From assembly GCA_964631595.1 (NCBI GenBank), contig CAZVXL010000030.1, positions 1-15,322 of the forward strand: DNA of 15,322 nucleotides, in the 5' to 3' direction. Within the stretch, counting starts at the first letter, position 1. Each line of letters begins with the position of its first letter. Origin of the DNA: UMGS1312 sp964631595 (lineage in GTDB: Bacteria > Bacillota > Clostridia > Oscillospirales > CAG-272). Below, in pieces: positions 7,792 to 13,635 of this stretch. The notes beneath the pieces were generated by a model that was not told the DNA's origin, ran no database searches, and worked only from the letters and a program-made list of their open reading frames with translations. The translations under genes and the position numbers were made by a program.

Positions 7792-8193
7792 GGTGTCGAG
7801 ACTGCTTGAGACCTACTCCCTGCTCAGCCTTGAAATAAAGAGAAGATCACGGATATAGACAGGATCACCTCGTCGGTGGAGCAAGCGGCACAGATAGTCG
7901 GCGCCGATCGGTATAAGCTGAAGGTGATGAGCTTTAACGTATATTACAGTAAGCTCACAGAGGAGAGAATGGGTCTGGTAGCCGAGAAGATCCGCGGCGA
8001 GAGCACCGAGACACTTCAGGGCTTCGGGGAAAAGTCCGCTATTATCGACTTCACGTTTGTGAACAACTATTTCCCCGTGACCTCGTATAAGGTATGCGAG
8101 CCCAAGATCGACGGTGAGTGGGTATCGGATCATAACGCCATCGTGTCCGAGCTGATACTCTACCCCACCTCAAAATCGCTCGGCGCGAGGTAA
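7792..8193 (+). pseudogene. Remnant of an endonuclease/exonuclease/phosphatase (EEP) domain, internally deleted
   Basis: After the DUF4838 remnant, 7794-7840 reads EVSRLLETYSLLSLEIK in one frame. Another frame then runs from 7840 to a TAA at 8193. That frame contains KLKVMSFNVYYSKLTEERM, the typical first strand of the EEP fold, then MGLVAEKIRGES. It jumps almost directly to DFTFVNNYFPVTSYKVC and GEWVSDHNAIVSELIL, the typical last strands with the catalytic SDHN motif. Normal EEP domains need about 200-250 residues between these ends; here there are fewer than 40, so the Glu and Asp-His centre is gone. Whether this was a separate gene or the C-terminal domain of the DUF4838 protein before it cannot be told. 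It is not expected to be functional. Confidence 0.7.
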
Positions 8194-8478
8194 ACGCACC
8201 GCCGTGACGGGCTCGGGAAATGAGGGCTATCCAAAGCCGGGCAACGCGGATTGCGACCGGTGATCTGCTATGTAAATAAAAAATCGAGGGCACTTTACTG
8301 TGTCCTCGATTTTTATATGCGGAGCCTCACCGAATTTACAAGGCTTTTTGCGTTTGGAGAGCGGTGCGACCCGTGACGGGCACACCGTATCGTGCATAGC
8401 TCGATCCTTAAAAGCGCAGGGCTTTGTCCGCGGTACGGTATTCGGGCGCGGCGAAATACGGCTCCGTGCCCGAGAGAC
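8194..8478. other. Intergenic stretch between two converging units
   Basis: No gene is supported here. The stretch holds the terminator at 8279-8314 and a small GC hairpin, GGTG-CGA-CCCG-TGA-CGGG-CA-CACC (8363-8386), of unknown role. Short open frames on both strands lack ribosome sites and recognisable products. Confidence 0.6.
8279..8314 (+). terminator. Rho-independent terminator, usable in both directions
   Basis: A 15-bp stem with one G-U pair, AAAAATCGAGGGCAC / GTGTCCTCGATTTTT, and loop TTTACT. A-runs before and T-runs after the GC core make it work on either strand. It ends the DUF4838/EEP block on the plus strand and would stop minus-strand transcripts from the XRE regulator. Confidence 0.88.
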
Positions 8479-8877
8479 TCAGTATCTGAACCAGCCGACG
8501 CTTCCGAGAGAAAGGTCGATAATCAGCCAGCCGATGATGAAGATGCCGAGCGCGGCACAGACGATGCCGAGATAACGCTTGTCGCGCTTCAGTGATTCGA
8601 TGTGCGCCTGCGAGGATTTCTTGATCTCCGCGATACGGCTTTCGTATATCTCCCTCATCATTGTTAATGAGGTGCTTTCGCTTTCGGCAGTCTTGGGCGC
8701 GTTCCCGAGCATCTCGTCGATGGAGCCGCCCATCGCGAGAACGAGCTTCGCCACAGTTTCAAATCGGGGGTCTGCGGTCTCTCCCGAGAAGATCTTGCGA
8801 ATTGTCGCCTCGGGCAGGTCGCTCATTTTCGACAGCTCACTCCATGAGAGGTTTTCCTTGCTTTTCAGCGCGATCAA
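8479..8877 (-). CDS. Membrane-anchored XRE-family helix-turn-helix regulator
   Basis: 132 residues. Residues about 5-55 form a Cro/C1-type helix-turn-helix (LSWSELSKMSDLPEATIRKI, then SGETADPRFETVAKLVLAMG), residues 73-100 a charged, coiled-coil-prone linker (MMREIYESRIAEIKKSSQAH), and residues 102-122 one strongly hydrophobic helix (LGIVCAALGIFIIGWLIIDL) with a short tail. The likely picture is a cytoplasmic DNA-binding head tethered to the membrane, a known but uncommon arrangement. The TTG start at 8877 is uncertain: AAGGA is only 4 nt away, and the upstream in-frame codons (…TVKDY) look like family N-terminus but contain no normal start; AAGGGGTGG lies where it could serve an ACG. Direct repeats at 8889-8937 are candidate self-operators. 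The 82-aa membrane protein across the promoter region may be its partner. Confidence 0.8.
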   Translation of the reverse strand: MIALKSKENLSWSELSKMSDLPEATIRKIFSGETADPRFETVAKLVLAMGGSIDEMLGNAPKTAESESTSLTMMREIYESRIAEIKKSSQAHIESLKRDKRYLGIVCAALGIFIIGWLIIDLSLGSVGWFRY

Positions 8878-8888
8878 ATAGTCCTTAA

Positions 8889-8954
8889 CCGTATTCTACC
8901 ACCCCTTTGCCCGTATTTTACCACGGTATTTGCCCGTTTTATCGGAAAATACCG
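8889..8954. repeat. Tandem direct repeats and inverted repeat upstream of the XRE gene (candidate operators)
   Basis: CCGTATTCTACCAC (8889-8902) recurs as CCGTATTTTACCAC (8911-8924), 22 bp apart. TTTGCCCGT at 8906-8914 recurs exactly at 8929-8937, 23 bp apart. CGGTATTT (8924-8931) and AAATACCG (8947-8954) form a perfect 8-bp inverted repeat. Spacing close to two helical turns next to a regulator gene is typical of operator arrays. The boundary with the regulator's N-terminus is unclear. Confidence 0.5.
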
Positions 8955-8965
8955 AATTTGAACAA

Positions 8966-8994
8966 TTTACAGCTCTTGTCGAATGTGATAATAT
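8966..8994 (+). promoter_or_regulatory. Promoter toward the 82-aa membrane protein
   Basis: TTTACA (8966-8971), a 17-bp spacer ending in TGTGA, and TAATAT (8989-8994). The spacer end plus -10, AATGTGATAATATA, is identical to the tRNA-Lys promoter at 15158-15171. The expected start is near 9001, giving a leader of about 155 nt. Confidence 0.65.
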
Positions 8995-9090
8995 AGTGGC
9001 GGGAAAACGGAGAGGCGCTCAAACGACGCCGAAAACGGCGGCGAGAGCCGGACACCGCCTCACGTACCACTGCGAAGATAAGCCCACTAT
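8993..9090. other. Nested-helix segment between two facing promoters
   Basis: Three perfect pairings nest inside each other: ATAGTGG (8993-8999) with CCACTAT (9084-9090), GAGGCG (9012-9017) with CGCCTC (9056-9061), and CGCCG (9027-9031) with CGGCG (9036-9040) across an AAAA loop. Read on the minus strand, the whole set lies at the very start of the transcript expected from the promoter at 9098-9126. Read on the plus strand, the outer arm overlaps the -10 box and would be lost. It may be a structured leader or small RNA on the minus strand; I match it to no known family. Confidence 0.4.
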
Positions 9091-9097
9091 CATGTAC

Positions 9098-9126
9098 ATT
9101 ATACTGTGATTTGTTGCAGTTGTCAA
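9098..9126 (-). promoter_or_regulatory. Perfect consensus promoter reading toward the XRE gene
   Basis: On the minus strand, TTGACA (9126-9121), exactly 17 bp, and TATAAT (9103-9098). Both boxes match consensus at 6 of 6. The predicted start is near 9091, giving a leader of about 210 nt to the XRE gene. It points at the plus promoter 8966-8994, so the two transcripts would overlap over about 90 nt. Confidence 0.75.
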
Positions 9127-9155
9127 TTAAAATTTTGTTGAAAAGGAGCAAAAAT

Positions 9156-9404
9156 ATGAGAAAAAGAAAAAGAACCGCGAAAAAGAGGGCAGATCCGCTG
9201 AAGCTTGTGTGCTGGTGCGTGATCCCGACGGCAATTGCGGCGTGTCTTGTCGCGGATGCGCTCGGCTTTTACATGATCATCGATGCCTCCGTCGCGGTAA
9301 TAGGCATTTGTGTAACTTGTGTCATGCTGCCGTTCTTCGGTGAGGTGAAGATAAAGGACGTTCTGCTGAGGCGAAACGGCTCGGACAGGAACGGGAGCAA
9401 GTGA
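9156..9404 (+). CDS. Small membrane protein with basic N-terminus, function unknown
   Basis: 82 residues. The N-terminus is very basic (MRKRKRTAKKRADPLK, 9 Arg/Lys in 16). Two hydrophobic segments follow at about residues 17-36 (LVCWCVIPTAIAACLVADAL) and 38-61 (FYMIIDASVAVIGICVTCVM), with only a short turn between them, so both ends probably lie in the cytoplasm. The tail is polar (LLRRNGSDRNGSK). Four Cys lie in or next to the membrane segments. ATG 9156 is preceded by AAAAGGAG with 7-nt spacing. I recognise no family. It faces the membrane-anchored XRE gene across a dense control region, so a regulator/sensor pair is a reasonable guess but only that. Confidence 0.7.
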   Translation: MRKRKRTAKKRADPLKLVCWCVIPTAIAACLVADALGFYMIIDASVAVIGICVTCVMLPFFGEVKIKDVLLRRNGSDRNGSK

Positions 9405-9466
9405 TCCGAGCGGCGGCGCTGGCGCATCGACTGCACAATTTATAAAGAAATATTGGGAAAATAATA

Positions 9467-9495
9467 TAGACAAATATTCTTTGATGTGCTATAAT
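9467..9495 (+). promoter_or_regulatory. Promoter of the MBL hydrolase-gltX-glnS unit
   Basis: TAGACA (9467-9472), a 17-bp spacer and a perfect TATAAT (9490-9495). The start should be near 9502, leaving a leader of about 30 nt before the GGAGG at 9521. Confidence 0.75.
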
Positions 9496-9532
9496 TGAAA
9501 GTAATGCAGATAATAAATAAGGAGGGATATTC

Positions 9533-10165
9533 CTGAGGATAACGGAGCTTTACGGAGAAGGGATCACCTCCAATTCATACCTTATCGTGTCGGGCGGCGA
9601 TGCCGTGCTTGTGGACTGCGCGGTCGATACCGACACCGTACTGCGCGAGCTGTCGAAGGAGCACGCCTCCCTTCGATATATCGTGCTGACACACGGGCAT
9701 TTCGACCATATCGCCACTCTTGACGAAATGCGCGACGTAACGGGCGCAAAAGCCGTGATCCACCGAAACGATGCCGAGCTTCTCGGGGACAGCATCAAAA
9801 ACGGATACGCGACGTTCTATAACGGCGAGCTGTGCGCGAGAGCTGCCGAGCTTACGGTCGCAAACGGGGATACCGTTGATGTCGGGGACATATCCCTGTC
9901 GGTCATACATACTCCCGGACATACGAGGGGCTCGGTGTGCCTTCGGTGCGGAGATGCCCTGTTTACGGGGGATACGCTGTTTGCGGGGAACATCGGAAGA
10001 TGCGATCTGTACGGCGGCGACGGACGAAGCATTATGCGGTCTCTGCGCCTTATCGCGGGCATGGAACCGAGTCTTAAAATATATGCCGGTCACGGACCGA
10101 TGACTACACTTGAGAGAGAGCTGGCTCGCAATTATTACATCAGAGATGCTCTTAAAACAGACTGA
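9533..10165 (+). CDS. Metallo-beta-lactamase-fold hydrolase, glyoxalase II-like (YcbL-type), probable CTG start
   Basis: 210 residues counted from CTG 9533. The metal site is complete: THGHFDH (His54, His56, Asp58, His59), HTPGHTRGS (His130), FTGDTLF (Asp147) and IYAGHGP (His187). FAGNIGRCDLYGGDGRSIMRSL (149-170) resembles the YcbL/glyoxalase II-like subfamily; substrates differ among members, so none is given. The first ATG or GTG in frame (GTG 9587) would delete the first beta strand, which is seen as ITELYGEGITSNSYLIV. A TAA at 9518 closes the frame upstream. The only near-cognate codon with a ribosome site is CTG 9533, 7 nt after GGAGG. It is the first gene of the unit; gltX starts 20 nt after its stop. 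The cytoplasmic product has no evident mechanistic link to tRNA charging. Confidence 0.88.
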   Translation: MRITELYGEGITSNSYLIVSGGDAVLVDCAVDTDTVLRELSKEHASLRYIVLTHGHFDHIATLDEMRDVTGAKAVIHRNDAELLGDSIKNGYATFYNGELCARAAELTVANGDTVDVGDISLSVIHTPGHTRGSVCLRCGDALFTGDTLFAGNIGRCDLYGGDGRSIMRSLRLIAGMEPSLKIYAGHGPMTTLERELARNYYIRDALKTD

Positions 10166-10185
10166 AACGTGAAAGGAACCTTATA

Positions 10186-11838
10186 ATGTATCAAAAAGAA
10201 CTCTCAGAGCTGCTGTTTCCCGCAGTCAGCGATACTCCGGAAATGCTTGAGGAGCGTTTTCCGGCGAGAGAGCTTCCGGAGGGAGCGGTGGTAACGAGAA
10301 TGGCACCGTCTCCGACGGGCTTTGTTCATCTCGGAAATCTTGTGATGGGTCTTACCGCGGAGAGAATGGCTCACCAGTCCGGAGGAGTGCTTTTCCTTCG
10401 GGTTGAGGACACCGACTCAAAGCGCGAGGTCGCGGGAGCGGTCGAGGTGCTTCTGGAGACATTGAAGCATTACGGAATAGCCTTCGATGAGGGGGAGACC
10501 GTTGACGGAGATGTCGGCATATACGGCCCGTATCGGCAGAGCAAGCGCGCCGCGATATACCACGTGTATGCGAAAAAGCTCGTAGCCGAGGGCATGGCGT
10601 ATCCCTGCTTCTGCACGGAGGAGGAGCTTGCCGCCATGCGCGAGACTCAGGAGGCAAATAAGGAAAATACGGGATATTACGGAAAATACGCCGTTTGGCG
10701 TGACCGCCCGATCGAGGATATAAAAGCGCGGCTGGAGGCGGGAGATCAGTGGGTGCTTCGCTTCCGCAGCACGGGCAGCATCGACAATCATTTCCACTTT
10801 GACGATCTTGTAAAGGGAAAGCTCAATATTACCGAGAACGATATAGATCATGTACTGCTGAAATCCGACGGCATCCCCACGTACCATTTCGCTCATGCCG
10901 TAGACGATCATCTCATGCGGACAACTCACGTTATCCGAGGCGACGAGTGGCTGGCGACTCTCCCGTTCCATATACAGCTTTTCAAGGCGCTCGGCTTCAA
11001 GCTTCCGAAGTATGTTCACATAGGGCCGCTCATGAAGATGGACGGCACCTCCAAGCGCAAGCTCAGCAAGCGCAAGGATCCGGAGCTTGCCCTGACCTAT
11101 TACAAGGCAGAGGGATTTCCGGTCGAGGCTGTTGTGGAGTATATCATGACTGTGCTCAATTCAAATTTCGAGGATTGGCGCAGGGCAAATCCGACAGCCT
11201 CCTTGGATGAGTTCAAATTCAGCCCCAAAAAGCTTAATCCGGCGGGAAGCCTGTTCGATTACGCAAAGCTTTACGACGTATCGAAGAACGTGATCTCCAA
11301 GATGAGTGCGGAGAAGGTAACGGAGCTTATTACCGAGTGGGCGAGAGAAAACGATCCCGACTTTGCGGAAAAGCTCTCTGCGGATGCGGACTTCGCAAAA
11401 AAGATATTCGCCATCGGCAGAGGCGGAGCGAAGCCGCGTAAGGATATCGGAATTTGGAAGGATGCCAAGGACTACATGGGCTTCTTCTACGATGAGTATT
11501 ATTCCGCAACCGATACCGTCCCCGAGAATTTCGACAGGGGCACCGTTGCCGGTATTCTTCGCGATTTTGCCGCGAGCTATTCGGCAGAGCTTGATAACGA
11601 CGCGTGGTTTGCCGAGGTGAAGCGTATCGCGGAAAAATACGGCTTCTGTCCCGATATGAAGGAATACAAAAAGAATCCCGAGCTGTTTGCGGGAAGCGTC
11701 GCGGACGTGAGTATGTTCCTCAGAATTGCCGTGACGGGCAAGCGCAATTCCCCCGATCTTTGCGAGGTGATGAGGATCCTCGGTGAGATACGCTCCAAAA
11801 CACGGCTGACAGATGCAGCCGACAGTCTTTTGGCTTAA
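10186..11838 (+). CDS. gltX: Glutamate--tRNA ligase
   Basis: A class I aminoacyl-tRNA synthetase that charges tRNA-Glu with glutamate using ATP. 550 residues, longer than the usual 470-500 because of about 35 extra N-terminal residues and a long C-terminal half. The ATP-binding HIGH motif appears as HLGN (48-51) in MAPSPTGFVHLGNL, and KMSKS as KLSKR (292-296). RVEDTDSKR and the CFCTEEELA segment are typical; the second Cys pair of the E. coli zinc site seems absent (GYYGKY), as in many relatives. The C-terminal half (SADADFAKKIFAIG onward) is the helical anticodon-binding region. ATG 10186 has AAAGGAACC upstream. It is followed after 13 nt by glnS, its paralog; with GlnRS present, this GluRS is probably discriminating, charging only tRNA-Glu. 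Confidence 0.95.
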   Translation: MYQKELSELLFPAVSDTPEMLEERFPARELPEGAVVTRMAPSPTGFVHLGNLVMGLTAERMAHQSGGVLFLRVEDTDSKREVAGAVEVLLETLKHYGIAFDEGETVDGDVGIYGPYRQSKRAAIYHVYAKKLVAEGMAYPCFCTEEELAAMRETQEANKENTGYYGKYAVWRDRPIEDIKARLEAGDQWVLRFRSTGSIDNHFHFDDLVKGKLNITENDIDHVLLKSDGIPTYHFAHAVDDHLMRTTHVIRGDEWLATLPFHIQLFKALGFKLPKYVHIGPLMKMDGTSKRKLSKRKDPELALTYYKAEGFPVEAVVEYIMTVLNSNFEDWRRANPTASLDEFKFSPKKLNPAGSLFDYAKLYDVSKNVISKMSAEKVTELITEWARENDPDFAEKLSADADFAKKIFAIGRGGAKPRKDIGIWKDAKDYMGFFYDEYYSATDTVPENFDRGTVAGILRDFAASYSAELDNDAWFAEVKRIAEKYGFCPDMKEYKKNPELFAGSVADVSMFLRIAVTGKRNSPDLCEVMRILGEIRSKTRLTDAADSLLA

Positions 11839-11851
11839 AGAGGTATGATTC

Positions 11852-13537
11852 ATGGCTTTTGAAGTAGAAATGAAGGATTCCAATTTTATAACCGATATAA
11901 TTGACGAGGATATCTCCGAGGGAAGGGTGGACGGAGTCCACACCAGATTCCCTCCCGAGCCGAACGGATATCTTCATATCGGAAGCGCAAAGGCGATATA
12001 TATCAATGCCGCGATCGCCGCAAGGTATAACGGTAAGTTTAATCTTCGCTACGATGACACAAACCCCATGAAGGAGAGCGACGAGTTCGTGCGCTCCATT
12101 CTTGAGGATCTGAGATGGCTCGGCGCGGAGCCCGACGGCGGCATCTTTTACGGCTCGGACTATTTTGAGATGTGCTGTAAATTTGCGGTAGAGCTCATCA
12201 AAAACGGAGATGCGTACGTCTGCGACCTCTCAAAGGAGGAGCTTGCGGAGCACCGCGGAGATTCCGAGAATTTCAGCGACAAGGGTACCGTGTCCCCGTA
12301 CAGAGACCGCCCCATCGAGGAGAGTCTTGATCTTTTCGAGCGAATGAAGAACGGTGAGTTCCCCGACGGAGCAAGAACTCTGAGGGCAAAGATAGATCCC
12401 GAAAACGATAACTCGTATCTGAGAGACCCCGTAATATTCAGGATCCGCCACGTGCACCACCACCGTCAGGGAGATAAGTGGTGCATCTATCCGATGTACG
12501 ATTTCGCTCATCCCATTCAGGATGCGCTTGAGGGTATCACTCACTCGCTCTGCTCAACCGAGTTCAGAAATCACAGACCGCTCTATGACTGGGTGGTGGA
12601 GAAGTGCGGCTTCGATAAGAAGCCGAAGCAGCGTGAATTCGGAAGAATGAACGTGACGTATACCGTCCTCAGCAAGCGCTTCCTCAGATTCCTCGTTGAA
12701 AGAGGTGTCGTGGACGGCTGGGACGATCCCAGAATGCCGACTCTTTCGGGACTGCGCCGCCGCGGATATACTCCCTCGTCGATATTCAACTTTGTACAGC
12801 GCGCAGGCGTTTCGAATACGGATACCACTGCCGCCGCAGAGCTGCTTGATTACTGCCTCCGTGAGGAGCTGAACACCTCCGCGCTTCGCCGCGTTTGCGT
12901 GACGGAGCCCGTAAAGGTGGTTATCACGAATTATCCGGAGGATAAAAAGGAGTATTTCTCTCTCCCGAATCATCCCGCAAGACCGGAGCTCGGTACAAGA
13001 GAGCTGCCGTTCACAAGGGAGCTGTATATCGAGGCCTCTGATTTTGCCGAGGTGCCGCCTCCGAAGTTCTTCCGCATGAAGCCCGACGGAGAGGTGCGCC
13101 TTATGGGTGCGTATATAGTAAAGTGCAATGAGATCATAAAGAATGACGACGGCACCGTGAAGGAGATACACTGCACCGCAGATCTTGAGACCGGCGCAGG
13201 AATGCCCGCCGACGGCAGAAAGGTGAAGGGCACGATCCACTGGATATCCGCCGAGGATGCGGTCGATATCGACATAATGCTGTACGGTCGGCTCTTTACC
13301 ATTCCCAACGTGTCATCACTCACCACCTCCGAGCATAACGTGGAGGAGATACTGCCCTTCGTAGATCCCGATTCGGTGAAACGCCTGACGGGAGCAAAGG
13401 CGGAGGCAGCTGTGAAGGAGCTCAATGCAGGAGAAGCGGTTCAGTTTGTCCGTATGGGCTATTTCACGCCGGATTCCAAGAATGAGGGCGTGTTTAACAG
13501 AGTAATTACTCTGAAGGACGGCTATAAGCCGGAATAA
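11852..13537 (+). CDS. glnS: Glutamine--tRNA ligase
   Basis: Charges tRNA-Gln directly with glutamine, in contrast to the GatCAB transamidation route used by most Firmicutes. 561 residues, close to E. coli GlnRS (554). The HIGH motif is HIGS (42-45) in RFPPEPNGYLHIGSAKAIY, the GluRS/GlnRS signature RYDDTNP is at 66-72, and KMSKS is VLSKR (272-276). FRIRHVHHHRQGDKWCIYP and LCSTEFRNHRPLYDW are typical GlnRS acceptor-binding segments. The two C-terminal anticodon-binding barrels are present (residues about 345-555: FFRMKPDGEVRLMGAYIVKC, YFTPDSKNEGVFNRVITLKD). There is no YqeY fusion. ATG 11852 follows AGAGGTATGATTC. It is co-directional with gltX, 13 nt apart; the pair shares the promoter at 9467-9495. 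Confidence 0.96.
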   Translation: MAFEVEMKDSNFITDIIDEDISEGRVDGVHTRFPPEPNGYLHIGSAKAIYINAAIAARYNGKFNLRYDDTNPMKESDEFVRSILEDLRWLGAEPDGGIFYGSDYFEMCCKFAVELIKNGDAYVCDLSKEELAEHRGDSENFSDKGTVSPYRDRPIEESLDLFERMKNGEFPDGARTLRAKIDPENDNSYLRDPVIFRIRHVHHHRQGDKWCIYPMYDFAHPIQDALEGITHSLCSTEFRNHRPLYDWVVEKCGFDKKPKQREFGRMNVTYTVLSKRFLRFLVERGVVDGWDDPRMPTLSGLRRRGYTPSSIFNFVQRAGVSNTDTTAAAELLDYCLREELNTSALRRVCVTEPVKVVITNYPEDKKEYFSLPNHPARPELGTRELPFTRELYIEASDFAEVPPPKFFRMKPDGEVRLMGAYIVKCNEIIKNDDGTVKEIHCTADLETGAGMPADGRKVKGTIHWISAEDAVDIDIMLYGRLFTIPNVSSLTTSEHNVEEILPFVDPDSVKRLTGAKAEAAVKELNAGEAVQFVRMGYFTPDSKNEGVFNRVITLKDGYKPE

Positions 13538-13635
13538 GGCTCGGTATACGCCGAGCGGCGAAGCGGCAGAGCTTTGCCGAACAATCAAATCAAAAATCGC
13601 GATGTTCTCGCTGAAAAATGAAAAGAGGGTAAGAA
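13538..13635 (+). other. Hairpin pair after glnS
   Basis: Directly after the stop codon lie GCTCGG-TATACG-CCGAGC (13539-13556) and CGGCA-GAGCTT-TGCCG (13564-13579). No T-run follows, so this is not a normal terminator; it may stabilise the 3' end or reduce read-through. No convincing promoter is seen before the next gene, whose ribosome site AGAGGG is at 13623-13628. Confidence 0.4.

Noticed and set aside
8300..8595. Plus-strand open frames of 91 and 67 codons
   Set aside because: One begins inside a terminator hairpin and both overlap the XRE gene antisense.
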